From DASTYU01 sp035764655 (lineage in GTDB: Bacteria > Chloroflexota > Limnocylindria > Limnocylindrales > CSP1-4), in NCBI GenBank assembly GCA_035764655.1, contig DASTYU010000017.1:1-21727 (forward strand): 21,727 bases of DNA, read 5' to 3'. The position numbers and the translations under genes were made by a program. The number at the start of each line of letters is the position of its first letter. The first letter of the stretch is position 1. Shown one piece after another: positions 1 to 7,159 of this stretch. Under the pieces are notes generated by a model. It was not told the DNA's origin. It searched no databases and saw nothing but the letters and a program-made list of their open reading frames with translations.

Positions 1-608
1 ATCCGGAAGGCAAGGGCGAGGAGGTGCACGTTCCGAACAACCCGGAGGATCCGGGGGCGGGCTCGCGCGCGGTCCCGTTCTCGCGTGAGCTGTGGATCGA
101 CCGCGACGACTTCATGGAGGACCCAGCACCGAAGTTCTTCCGGCTGTCGCCCGGCCGCGAGGTGCGGCTGCGGAACGCATATTTCGTCACCTGCCAGTCG
201 GTGGTCAAGGACGAGTCCGGCCGCATCGTCGAGCTGCGCTGCACGTACGACCCGGCGACACGCGGTGGCGATGCACCCGACGGTCGTCGCCCGAAGGCCA
301 CGCTCCACTGGGTTTCCGCCGCGCATGCACTCCCGGCCGAAGTTCGCCTGTACGACCACCTGTACACGCGGCCTGATCCCGGCGCCGGCGGTGACCTCCT
401 CGCGGATCTCAACCCCGACTCTGAGACAGTCGTGAGCGATGCGTTCGTCGAGCCGTCCCTTGCCGACGTCGAGCCCGGCGAAACGGTCCAGTTCGAGCGG
501 CTTGGCTATTTTGCGGCCGATGCGGATTCCCGCCCGGGTGCGCTCGTGTTCAACCGGACCCTCACCCTGAAGGACACCTGGGCGAAGGTGCAGGCGCGCG
601 GCGGTTGA
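1..608 (+). CDS. glnS: Glutaminyl-tRNA synthetase, C-terminal part (5' truncated by window)
   Basis: Charges tRNA-Gln with glutamine in the cytoplasm. The first complete codon is at position 3; the catalytic Rossmann domain lies outside the window. What remains is the two-part beta-barrel anticodon-binding domain. Recognisable family blocks are the GSR...PFSRELWIDRDDFMEDP segment, RLSPGREVRLRNAYFVTC, the HWVSA motif, RLYDHLY, LNPDSE and the end block QFERLGYF...VFNRTLTLKDTWAK. These match bacterial GlnRS rather than glutamyl-tRNA synthetase, whose anticodon domain is helical. The stop codon (606-608) overlaps the -35 box proposed for the tRNA-Gln just downstream, so synthetase and substrate tRNA are physically linked but probably separately transcribed. 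Many bacteria lack GlnRS and use GatCAB amidation instead; finding glnS suggests direct charging here, but the window cannot show whether gatCAB is also present. Confidence 0.95.
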   Translation, partial: PEGKGEEVHVPNNPEDPGAGSRAVPFSRELWIDRDDFMEDPAPKFFRLSPGREVRLRNAYFVTCQSVVKDESGRIVELRCTYDPATRGGDAPDGRRPKATLHWVSAAHALPAEVRLYDHLYTRPDPGAGGDLLADLNPDSETVVSDAFVEPSLADVEPGETVQFERLGYFAADADSRPGALVFNRTLTLKDTWAKVQARGG

Positions 609-634
609 GGCCGCTGGCGCACGGGCGGTAGACT
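605..634 (+). promoter_or_regulatory. Promoter for tRNA-Gln
   Basis: TTGAGG at 605-610 and TAGACT at 629-634 are separated by 18 nt and resemble a housekeeping sigma promoter. The predicted start point is near 641, leaving a short 5' leader before the tRNA at 658. The -35 box overlaps the glnS stop codon. The same TAGACT hexamer recurs close upstream of two other genes (5714-5719 and 14920-14925). Confidence 0.6.
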
Positions 635-657
635 CAGCACAGCCGTTCCGGCACCGC

Positions 658-732
658 TGGCGCGTGGCTCAACGGTAGAGCACCTGACTCTGGATCAGGG
701 GGTTCCAGGTTCGAATCCTGGCGCGCCAGCCA
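658..732 (+). tRNA. tRNA-Gln (anticodon CUG)
   Basis: Folds as a complete cloverleaf. The acceptor arm is TGGCGCG (658-664) with CGCGCCA (722-728), the D stem is GCTC/GAGC, the anticodon stem is CCTGA/TCAGG with loop CTCTGGA giving anticodon CTG, the variable region is short, and the T arm is CCAGG-TTCGAAT-CCTGG. The discriminator base is G729 and CCA is encoded at 730-732. It reads CAG codons, the expected dominant glutamine codon in a GC-rich genome. It lies 49 nt after glnS. Confidence 0.97.
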
Positions 733-770
733 CTCGTCCTCCGGCGGAATCTGTCCGCTTGCCGACTGCG

Positions 771-796
771 TGAAACATCGCGGGCTGCCATCCGTC
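771..796 (+). promoter_or_regulatory. ECF-sigma-type promoter upstream of the sigma/anti-sigma pair
   Basis: TGAAAC at 771-776 is followed by exactly 16 nt and then CGTC at 793-796. This spacing and these hexamers are the established architecture of ECF promoters such as those of Bacillus SigW (TGAAAC-N16-CGTA) and SigX. The expected start point is about 6-7 nt after the -10 element, only a few nucleotides before the ATG at 808, so the mRNA would be almost leaderless. The position strongly suggests autoregulation by the sigma factor it precedes. Confidence 0.68.
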
Positions 797-807
797 TCCA
801 CGGCACG

Positions 808-1395
808 ATGGACGACTCACGGACTCCTTCCGCAGCGACCGACGCATCCGCCGTCGAAGCTGCCGTGGTCGTCGTCGCCATCGACCGGCGCGCGGCGCTC
901 GAAAACGCGTTCGAGGCCCACCACCAGGAGCTCCTGAGCTTCCTGAGGCGGGCGACGCGCGACGACCAAACGGCCGAGGATCTCGCCCAGGAAGCCTTCC
1001 TGCGGCTCGCGCGGGAGGTCGATGCCGGTCGGACGCCCGAGCACGTTCGTGCCTGGCTCTACCGCGTCGCCTCGAACCTGGTTGTCAGCCGGGCGCGGCG
1101 GGCAAACACCGTCGTGGACTGGCTTCGTCGCCACGGTCCGGCCGTCCTTGCAGACGATCGGGCGCCGTCCCCCGAGGAAGGGCTGCTGCGCCGCGAGCGT
1201 CGAACCGAGCTCGAGGCGCTGCTCGATACCCTCCCAGCGGATGCGCGGACGGCGATCCTGCTGTCAGGTCAGGGGTTCACGGGCCTCGAGATCGCAGCCG
1301 CCATCGGACGCAGCCACGCCGCGACGAGAACACTGCTGACGCGAACGCGGATCAACCTCCGCCTGGCCCTCGAAGCCCCGGAGGGCCCGCAATGA
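808..1395 (+). CDS. ECF-family RNA polymerase sigma factor
   Basis: Extracytoplasmic-function sigma factor of 195 residues that redirects RNA polymerase to stress promoters. Sigma region 2 lies at about 33-100, including QTAEDLAQEAFLRL (54-67) and VRAWLYRVASNLVVSRARR (80-98). Region 4 lies at about 135-187, with the helix-turn-helix in GFTGLEIAAAIGRSHAATRTLL. There is no region 3, as is normal for ECF factors. The first 27 residues are low-complexity and Ala/Val-rich, so translation could begin slightly later, but the ATG at 808 fits the near-leaderless promoter at 771-796. Its stop overlaps the ATG of the next gene (ATGA at 1392-1395), giving translational coupling with its presumed anti-sigma factor. 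The signal sensed cannot be read from the sequence. Confidence 0.93.
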   Translation: MDDSRTPSAATDASAVEAAVVVVAIDRRAALENAFEAHHQELLSFLRRATRDDQTAEDLAQEAFLRLAREVDAGRTPEHVRAWLYRVASNLVVSRARRANTVVDWLRRHGPAVLADDRAPSPEEGLLRRERRTELEALLDTLPADARTAILLSGQGFTGLEIAAAIGRSHAATRTLLTRTRINLRLALEAPEGPQ

Positions 1396-2648
1396 CCACC
1401 ATGCACCGCCGCCCGCTGGAGCTCGCCGCCACCGCCATCGACTTCGAGCTGTCCGCCCGCGAGCGCGAGGAGCTCGACGGCCACCTCGCAGGATGCTCGC
1501 TCTGCCGCAGCAGGGTGGACGGCCTGCGACGGGACGCCCACTCGGTGGAGGCGCTGCCGATCCTTCCGGTCACCGCAGACCAGTCGGCCCGACTCCGGGC
1601 GGCCACGCTCCGGCGTCCCGAGCGAGCGGCGGCTTCTGCCCTGCGGCTCGTGGCAATCGCCGCCATCCTGGCGCTGCTAGCCCTGGCCGCCGTCGCCGTC
1701 GGCTCGTCGCTGATCGATCGCGATCCGGTCGACCTGTCCGTCGTGGAACCCGTTCCGAGTCCCTCCGTGCCTCCGCGGGTCTCTCCGACACCGGTACCGT
1801 CCGTCGCGCCTCCCTCTGCGACATTGGATGCCGAGCCGGCCGGCTTCCAGCCGCCGGACCCGATCTGCCCCGCACCAACCGAGGCTGTACCGCCGCCGGC
1901 GATCAGGCTGGACACCGCAGATGGGGAGATCGTGCTCCCGACGACCATCGCCGAGCAGCTCGTCATGACGTGCTCGACCACGGCGCCTACGGACGGCGTG
2001 GGTGCCGAGCCCGAGGTCGGGGAAGTTGCCTACCTCGGTGACGAGATTGCGGTATCGGTCGGCGAGGACTGGCGAATCCTCTACTGGGAGGGCTCCGAAC
2101 GACCGCGCTCCGGGGATGGGATCAACGTCATCACGGGGGAGACCCGCGCCGACGGTCCGAGCACCATCACGGTGCCGGTCCCCGACCGCGAAGGGGACAC
2201 CATCCTCGGGCTGACGATCTGGGCGCAAAGCACCGATGGTCGGGTCGTGGCCAGCACGTCGCTTGCGGCATGGCTCCAGATCGAACCGCGGCCCGGCGCA
2301 GTCCCGGCAGCGGCTCCCGGCGCGCTGACCCAGGGCCTCGGCAATGTCGGTTGCGATTCGGTCGGCTGGCCCGAGGACGTCCCGGAGTACAGCACCCTGA
2401 CGTTCCGGATGGATACGGCCGAACCGGGGTACGTCACTGCCCGCTCGGACACCGGCGCACGCCTCGACGTCCTGTGGGAGGGCGCTGACTTCCAGATCGG
2501 CACCGATAGCGTGCTTGATGCCGGTGGCGCGGTCGTCGTCGAGGACGGCGACGCGATCGATGTTCCATCGGATGGATCGCTTCCGCGGCTCGGCGATTAC
2601 TCGGTCTGCCTCAATCCCCAGCGACTGATCGTGTTCGTCCCGGATTGA
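1392..2648 (+). CDS. Membrane-anchored zinc-finger anti-sigma factor with large extracytoplasmic domain
   Basis: Protein of 418 residues that probably holds the preceding ECF sigma factor inactive at the membrane. The N-terminal cytoplasmic domain has the ZAS/zf-HC2 signature H31-x3-C35-x2-C38 (HLAGCSLC) after a helix rich in acidic and arginine residues. One transmembrane helix spans about 84-107 (LRLVAIAAILALLALAAVAV). A Pro/Ser-rich linker follows (about 115-155), then a 260-residue outer domain with four cysteines (DPIC, VMTC, NVGC, YSVC) that could form two disulphides. I do not recognise the outer domain's family; it is the likely sensor. The four-base overlap with the sigma gene and the shared promoter make the pairing firm. 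Release by regulated proteolysis is the usual mechanism for such proteins, but no protease is encoded nearby. Confidence 0.88.
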   Translation: MTTMHRRPLELAATAIDFELSAREREELDGHLAGCSLCRSRVDGLRRDAHSVEALPILPVTADQSARLRAATLRRPERAAASALRLVAIAAILALLALAAVAVGSSLIDRDPVDLSVVEPVPSPSVPPRVSPTPVPSVAPPSATLDAEPAGFQPPDPICPAPTEAVPPPAIRLDTADGEIVLPTTIAEQLVMTCSTTAPTDGVGAEPEVGEVAYLGDEIAVSVGEDWRILYWEGSERPRSGDGINVITGETRADGPSTITVPVPDREGDTILGLTIWAQSTDGRVVASTSLAAWLQIEPRPGAVPAAAPGALTQGLGNVGCDSVGWPEDVPEYSTLTFRMDTAEPGYVTARSDTGARLDVLWEGADFQIGTDSVLDAGGAVVVEDGDAIDVPSDGSLPRLGDYSVCLNPQRLIVFVPD

Positions 2649-2685
2649 CGGATCGACCTGCCGAGGTTCCGTGACGATCGGTACG

Positions 2686-2724
2686 ATGCCATCGCCGGTC
2701 GCCCGACCGGCGTCACCCGCCTGA
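2686..2724 (+). other. Possible 12-codon leader ORF in the MFS reading frame, ending in TGA
   Basis: ATG at 2686 opens 12 codons (MPSPVARPASPA) ending with TGA at 2722-2724. It is in the same frame as the downstream transporter, whose conserved N-terminus begins a few codons after this stop. It overlaps the hairpin at 2693-2712. It could be a leader peptide, or the true start of the transporter interrupted by a stop mutation, or chance. Nothing shows that it is translated. Confidence 0.2.
2693..2712. terminator. GC-rich hairpin between anti-sigma gene and MFS gene
   Basis: Arms CGCCGGTC (2693-2700) and GACCGGCG (2705-2712) are perfectly complementary around the loop GCCC. The hairpin lies 45 nt after the anti-sigma stop and could end that operon, although no T-run follows. 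A -10-like TACGAT at 2682-2687 just before it would instead place the hairpin in the leader of the MFS mRNA. Confidence 0.4.
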
Positions 2725-2742
2725 CACTCCGAGGGCCGACGC

Positions 2743-4392
2743 CTGCGCCTGCTCGCCTCGTACCGCGACATCCTGCGCAACCGGCCGCTGACGCGGCTGC
2801 TCGGTGGCGAGTTCGTGAGCGCCATCGGCGACTGGCTGTACATCGTTGCCCTGCTCGTCGTGATCTACCGCGAGACCGGCGACCCGATCCTGCTCGGGCT
2901 GTTCGGCGCCGTGCGATCGATCCCGTACATCGTCCTGTCGGTCCCGGCCGGCGTCGTCGCCGATCGCTACGACCGGAGGTTGGTCCTCCTCATCACCGAC
3001 CTCGCGCGGGCCGCGTGCATGGTCGGCATGGCGGCGGTGCTCGTCACGGGCGGATCGATCCTCGCATTGATTGCCCTGTCGATCCTGGCGGCCTGCTTCT
3101 CGACCTTCTTCTATCCGGCAATCGGCGCATATGTGCCGAACCTCGTCAAGGACGAACGGCAGCTCGGCCCGGCCAACAGCGCATGGGCCAGCCTCGACAA
3201 CCTCGGTTTTGTCGTCGGCCCGGTCCTCGGCGGCATCCTGGTTGCCGCCGGCGGGACGACGCTTGCGTTCGTCATCAATGCCCTCACGTTCCTCGTGATC
3301 GCCTTTGTCCTGTGGGGCCTGCCGCCGTCCGCGAACGTGGCGCCGGTAACAACGCCGGAAGAAACGCCCGAGACAACGGCGGCAGCAACTCCCGAACTCC
3401 CCGCCCGGCGCGGTCCGATCGCGGGCCTGATCGCGCTCCGCGTCGTCGACTACGCCATCGTCGGCGGGGTCGGGATGCTGACGGTGATCATCGCGACCGA
3501 CGTGCTCGACGCCGGCGAAGCGGCCACGGGCTACCTCAACGCCGCGATCGGGATCGGCGGCGTGACCGGCGCCGTGGTCGCCGGGGCGCTCGTCCTGCGG
3601 CGGAGCCTGCGGCGCCCGTTGCTGGTCGGCGCGGCTGTCATGGCCGGCGGCTCCGCCGTGCTCGGCCTGGCTACGGAGCTGGTCGTCGCGATGCTCGCGA
3701 TCATCCTCGTGTCCGGTGGCCACCTCGTCCTCGAGGTGACCGGCGCCACCCTGCTCCAGCGCGTGACGACGGACGCGGTCCGCGGCCGCGCCGTCGGGCT
3801 GATGATGACTGTGGACACCGGGGCAGAGGCCGCGGGCTCGTTCCTGATCCCGGCGCTCGTCGCGGGCGCTGGCACGGCCTGGGTCCTCGGCGTGTCCGGC
3901 GTGGTGATGGCCGCCGCCGTGGTGGTCAGCCTCGCCTTGATCGGTGGGGCGGTCACCCGGCCGCTGAACGCCCACGAGGCGACGCTCGGGCGCGTGCTCG
4001 AGCTGCCGCTGTTCGCCGGGGTTACAAGCGCGGGAGTCGAGCGGGCGCTCGATCAGCTCGTCGAAGTGCCCGTCGTCGCGGGTGACGTCGTGATCCGCCA
4101 GGGCGATCCGGCGGACCGCTTCTATGTCATCGAATCAGGATCGGTCGTGGTCACCCAGGCCGACGCCGGTGGCACCACCAGGGAGCTCCGGCGCATGGGG
4201 GCGGACGAGGTGTTCGGTGAGCTCGGCCTGCTGTCAGGCGCGCCGCGCAGCGCATCCGTCACGGCCGCCACCGATGGGCTCCTCCTCGCCCTCGACGCGG
4301 ATGCCTTCCTGGACCTGGTCGGGCGCCGTGCGGCGGTCCGCGGACGCCTGCTCCACCGTTACGACCAGGTCCCGGCCGCGCCGCTGGCCTGA
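2743..4392 (+). CDS. MFS transporter fused to a C-terminal cyclic-nucleotide-binding domain
   Basis: About 549 residues if begun at CTG 2743, or 525 from the first canonical start, GTG 2815. Numbered from 2815, residues 1-385 are an MFS transporter (about 12 helices) with the motif-A-like loop GVVADRYDRR (46-55) and a proline/threonine-rich central loop (about 171-198). Residues 394-505 form a CRP-type beta-barrel with RQGDPADRFYVIESGSV and a phosphate-binding-cassette-like FGELGLLSGAPRSASV (467-482), including the arginine at 478. No DNA-binding domain follows. The 24 codons before 2815 read LRLLASYRDILRNRPLTRLL, typical of MFS N-termini, and GTG 2815 would cut helix 1. A GAGG at 2731-2734 sits 8 nt before CTG 2743, so I chose that start. 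Cyclic-nucleotide gating of export is inferred; the substrate is unknown, though the drug/antibiotic exporter branch of MFS looks closest. Confidence 0.85.
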   Translation: MRLLASYRDILRNRPLTRLLGGEFVSAIGDWLYIVALLVVIYRETGDPILLGLFGAVRSIPYIVLSVPAGVVADRYDRRLVLLITDLARAACMVGMAAVLVTGGSILALIALSILAACFSTFFYPAIGAYVPNLVKDERQLGPANSAWASLDNLGFVVGPVLGGILVAAGGTTLAFVINALTFLVIAFVLWGLPPSANVAPVTTPEETPETTAAATPELPARRGPIAGLIALRVVDYAIVGGVGMLTVIIATDVLDAGEAATGYLNAAIGIGGVTGAVVAGALVLRRSLRRPLLVGAAVMAGGSAVLGLATELVVAMLAIILVSGGHLVLEVTGATLLQRVTTDAVRGRAVGLMMTVDTGAEAAGSFLIPALVAGAGTAWVLGVSGVVMAAAVVVSLALIGGAVTRPLNAHEATLGRVLELPLFAGVTSAGVERALDQLVEVPVVAGDVVIRQGDPADRFYVIESGSVVVTQADAGGTTRELRRMGADEVFGELGLLSGAPRSASVTAATDGLLLALDADAFLDLVGRRAAVRGRLLHRYDQVPAAPLA

Positions 4393-4404
4393 GTCGCGGT
4401 TCCC

Positions 4405-5625
4405 TCAGCGCTTTGCTGTCCGCTTTCCCTTCGTCGCCCTGGGTCGCGGCGGCTTGCCGCTGACACCCAGGGTGTTGTCACCGCTCGGTGGAGCGAAGAT
4501 CGGAGACAGATCGACGTCCGACTCGACACGGGGTCGGACCACGCAATTGAGCTCCCGGTACTCGCTCATCGCCCGGGCGAGGGCCGAGATCAACTGCTTT
4601 CGGATGTTGATGTCGGTCTCGTGCTCGATCGACTCGCGCAGGGCCTCGATTTGCCGGAACAGCTCCGAGCAGCGCTTCGTCGCCCGGCTGGTGACCGACA
4701 CGCGGAAGCCACCGTCGACCTGGCCGGTAACGCGCACGGTCAAGCCCTCCGTGGCATCGGAGAACGAAGAACCGGCCGACATCCCCGAACGGCGCAGGAA
4801 GACCTGCGTCACGCCCTGGACCTCGTAGACGTTCACGCCCTCCGCAGGGATTCCCTGTGAGAGGGTGCCGGGTGTCTCGTACGCGTCGGTCCGAAGGCGA
4901 GCCTCGATGACGAACTGGCCCGGCGAATCGAGCGACTTGATCGACACCGCGGTAAGGCGCCCCGGTGGTGGTGGCTGAGGCAGCGACAACGCGTGAAGCG
5001 TGTACGTCGCCGAGGTCCCGATCGGGTGCTGGCGGATCGCCCCGGCGTGCAGCCAGCCCATGGTGGACTTCGTGTTGGTGGACGGGTGCGTCCCGCACGA
5101 GCACGCCATGACGTCATAGCGACCGGGGGCCGGCGAAACGTTGTACAAGTCGCCGACATGCGTCGTCGAATGGAGCACTTCCATGGCCCAGACGCCGACG
5201 TTCTGACGCATGCTGAAGATCGGATCCTGGTAGAGCGCGATGCGGCACCAGTCAGTGATGCCGTTCTGTTCGGACATGTCCCACCAGGCCCAGCCACCGC
5301 GATGTTGTCCAAAGGCGTGAGGCAGGACGGCAACCGCCACCTGGAAGCTGTGGTTCGGCGGCAGCGCGTTGATCGCCGCGCCCATGGTGTCGGGGCCATT
5401 TGCCACGACTGGCCGGAGGACTTCACCATCGATGTGGGCGTATCCCGATGAGACGGTCCTGATGTACTGCTGCAGGGATCGGTCGATCCCGGTCGCTGGC
5501 TCGGGGTCGTAGAAGGCGCGCCGCCAGACCTGGTCCTGGAAGCCGGGTGGCAAGGTCGAATCCACCTGGCTGTTGCTGACCGGGACGAACGCGATGCGGC
5601 GTCCGCCGTACCACGGCTTGATCAT
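4405..5625 (-). CDS. Zincin-like protein resembling peptidase family M6, with degenerate metal motif
   Basis: Protein of 406 residues with ATG at 5625 preceded by a strong GGGAGGGA. The centre has a segment reminiscent of M6 (immune-inhibitor-A-like) peptidases: WAMEVLHSTTHVGDLYN (147-162), then YDVMACSCGTHP (170-181) and TMGWL (188-192), comparable to the HExxH...DLY, DVM and GWL blocks of that family. In the HExxH position the first histidine is a methionine (M148-E149-V-L-H152), so zinc binding is doubtful unless H156 or another residue substitutes. No signal peptide or transmembrane helix is visible, which is odd for a secreted protease. A charged helical segment (about 315-355) and a basic Pro/Lys/Arg tail (about 388-406) follow. 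It could be an inactive or differently liganded relative; the family call is tentative. It converges on the MFS gene with a 12-nt gap. Confidence 0.6.
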   Translation of the reverse strand: MIKPWYGGRRIAFVPVSNSQVDSTLPPGFQDQVWRRAFYDPEPATGIDRSLQQYIRTVSSGYAHIDGEVLRPVVANGPDTMGAAINALPPNHSFQVAVAVLPHAFGQHRGGWAWWDMSEQNGITDWCRIALYQDPIFSMRQNVGVWAMEVLHSTTHVGDLYNVSPAPGRYDVMACSCGTHPSTNTKSTMGWLHAGAIRQHPIGTSATYTLHALSLPQPPPPGRLTAVSIKSLDSPGQFVIEARLRTDAYETPGTLSQGIPAEGVNVYEVQGVTQVFLRRSGMSAGSSFSDATEGLTVRVTGQVDGGFRVSVTSRATKRCSELFRQIEALRESIEHETDINIRKQLISALARAMSEYRELNCVVRPRVESDVDLSPIFAPPSGDNTLGVSGKPPRPRATKGKRTAKR

Positions 5626-5713
5626 GGATCCCTCCCTCGCCCGTGGCGATGTCGGCCATGGAACCTAGCAGGCGGCCGTCATCGGAGCGTCTCGTCGTCG
5701 TGGGTGCGCGGCG

Positions 5714-5719
5714 TAGACT
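5714..5719 (+). promoter_or_regulatory. -10 box for DyP peroxidase gene (near-leaderless)
   Basis: TAGACT ends 8 nt before GTG 5728, placing the start point at or within a few nucleotides of the start codon. No good -35 box is seen. The identical hexamer precedes tRNA-Gln and the gene at 14935. Confidence 0.45.
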
Positions 5720-5727
5720 CGGCGCAC

Positions 5728-6648
5728 GTGACCGCTCCGCAGCCCGGCATCTTCGCCCTCGGCACCGACTCGCACGCGTATCTCGAGTTCGACCTTGTCT
5801 CGGGTGTCGAACCAGCGGCGGCCGTCTTCGCCGTCGCGTCGCTGCGCGAGCCGCGGACGACGATCGGCGGGGTAAATCTTGTCGCCGGCTTCCGACCCGA
5901 GCTCTGGGCGCGCGCCGCTCCGGAGGACGCCCCGCCCGGCGTGACCGGGTTCAACCAGCCGATCACCGGTCCGACCGGCTACGTGATGCCGGCCACGCAG
6001 CACGACGTAGTCGTCTGGCTCGCCGGGGCGTCGTACGACGTTGTGTTCGACCTGTCGCGCTCGGTCGTGGTCGCGCTGCGCGGCGTGGCGGACCTCGTCC
6101 ACGAGATCGTCGGCTTCCAGTACCACCACGATCTCGATCTCACCGGCTTCATCGACGGCCTGGAGAACCCGACGCTGGTCGAGGCCACGAGGGTCGCCCT
6201 CATCCCCGAAGGCGCACCGGGGGCGGGCGGTTCGGTGCTGCTGCTGCAGCAGTGGGAGCACAACGCCGACGAGTGGGACAGCCTGCCGGTCGCGCAGCAG
6301 GAACTGATCATGGGCCGCCGCAAGAGCGATGGTTCCGAGCTGGACCCACCACCCGAGGACTCGCATGTCGGGCGCACGGACCAGGAAGATTTCGGCAAGA
6401 TCTTCCGGCGCAACGTCGCGTACGGGACGCTGGCGCGGCACGGGACGATCTTCGTCGGCTTCTGCCGGGATCAGCGCATCCTGCAGGCGATGCTTGAGAG
6501 CATGGTCGGCTCGCGCGCGAATGCCATCGACCGGCTCACGACCGTCACGCGGCCGATCACCGGCGATTACTACTTCGTGCCGTCCGCCGATGCGCTGGCT
6601 GCGCGCGGGACAAACGAGCGGACCGACCCCCCGGAAGAACCGGACTAG
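5728..6648 (+). CDS. DyP-type heme peroxidase
   Basis: Heme peroxidase of 306 residues that uses hydrogen peroxide to oxidise dyes, phenolics or other substrates. The family signature GFIDGLEN (140-147) carries the distal aspartate D143. The proximal heme ligand is expected to be H213 in DSHVGRT, and the distal arginine lies in IFRRNVAYG (225-233). The closing block ITGDYYFVPS is typical. The protein has the length of compact bacterial DyPs. No Tat signal peptide is present, so it is probably cytoplasmic, and the C-terminal tail does not look like an encapsulin cargo peptide. GTG 5728 was chosen over GTG 5704 because homology begins right after it and a -10 box lies 8 nt upstream, inside the longer alternative. 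It diverges from the zincin-like gene and converges on the DinB-like gene. Confidence 0.94.
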   Translation: MTAPQPGIFALGTDSHAYLEFDLVSGVEPAAAVFAVASLREPRTTIGGVNLVAGFRPELWARAAPEDAPPGVTGFNQPITGPTGYVMPATQHDVVVWLAGASYDVVFDLSRSVVVALRGVADLVHEIVGFQYHHDLDLTGFIDGLENPTLVEATRVALIPEGAPGAGGSVLLLQQWEHNADEWDSLPVAQQELIMGRRKSDGSELDPPPEDSHVGRTDQEDFGKIFRRNVAYGTLARHGTIFVGFCRDQRILQAMLESMVGSRANAIDRLTTVTRPITGDYYFVPSADALAARGTNERTDPPEEPD

Positions 6649-6654
6649 CCGGAC

Positions 6655-7155
6655 CTAGCCCGGCGTGCGCCGCGAGATGAGCTCGGCGACCCATTCGCGG
6701 AGCCGCGGGACATGCTCCGCGTAGTGGTCCGCGGCCGCCTTGCGGATCCACCAGGCCGCTTCGTCATTCGGCTCGCGCAGCTTGTACCACTCGGCGATCA
6801 TCCGCGTCCGGCCGGCCGTTGCCTGCAGCCAGGCGACCTCCCACGGCTGTCCGGCCATCGCCTCGAGGAACGAGGCATTCAGCTTGTCGATGTCGACGTC
6901 GTGACCGTCGTACGTGCCCGCGGCGAGCCGCTCGAACTGGACCTGCGCCAGTGCCAGCCACGTCCCGATGTGGCCGACGACGTCGCGGACGGTCCAGTCC
7001 GGGTTGCGGTAGTAGCCGGTCTGGAGGCACTCCTCGCGGGTCAACGACCGAACCAGTCCCGCAATCTCGTACCAGCCCTCCAGCTCGGCCCGGATCTCCG
7101 CCTCGTATGGATGCCCCGCGGGCGGTGGTGTGACCGCGACGTCCTGCTCGGTCAT
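6655..7155 (-). CDS. DinB/maleylpyruvate-isomerase-fold metal-binding protein
   Basis: Four-helix-bundle protein of 166 residues from the DinB / mycothiol-dependent maleylpyruvate isomerase superfamily. The expected metal-binding histidine triad is present: H62 in DWTVRDVVGHIGTWL (53-67), and H144 and H148 in AADHYAEHVPRLREW (141-155). Members are thiol-dependent transferases, damage-inducible proteins or uncharacterised enzymes; the substrate here cannot be told. Its ATG is only 4 nt after the stop of the UBP zinc-finger gene, so it is the last gene of a five-gene minus-strand cluster. It ends 6 nt from the convergent DyP gene, leaving no room for a separate terminator. Confidence 0.85.
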   Translation of the reverse strand: MTEQDVAVTPPPAGHPYEAEIRAELEGWYEIAGLVRSLTREECLQTGYYRNPDWTVRDVVGHIGTWLALAQVQFERLAAGTYDGHDVDIDKLNASFLEAMAGQPWEVAWLQATAGRTRMIAEWYKLREPNDEAAWWIRKAAADHYAEHVPRLREWVAELISRRTPG

Positions 7156-7159
7156 GGGA

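Noticed and set aside
733..770. Terminator for tRNA-Gln.
   Set aside because: Only a 5-bp GCGGA/TCCGC pairing is present without a T-run; too weak to annotate.
2713..3975. A 420-codon minus-strand frame across the MFS gene.
   Set aside because: Its translation is rich in Asp, His, Arg and Gly without any domain and is antisense to a recognised transporter.
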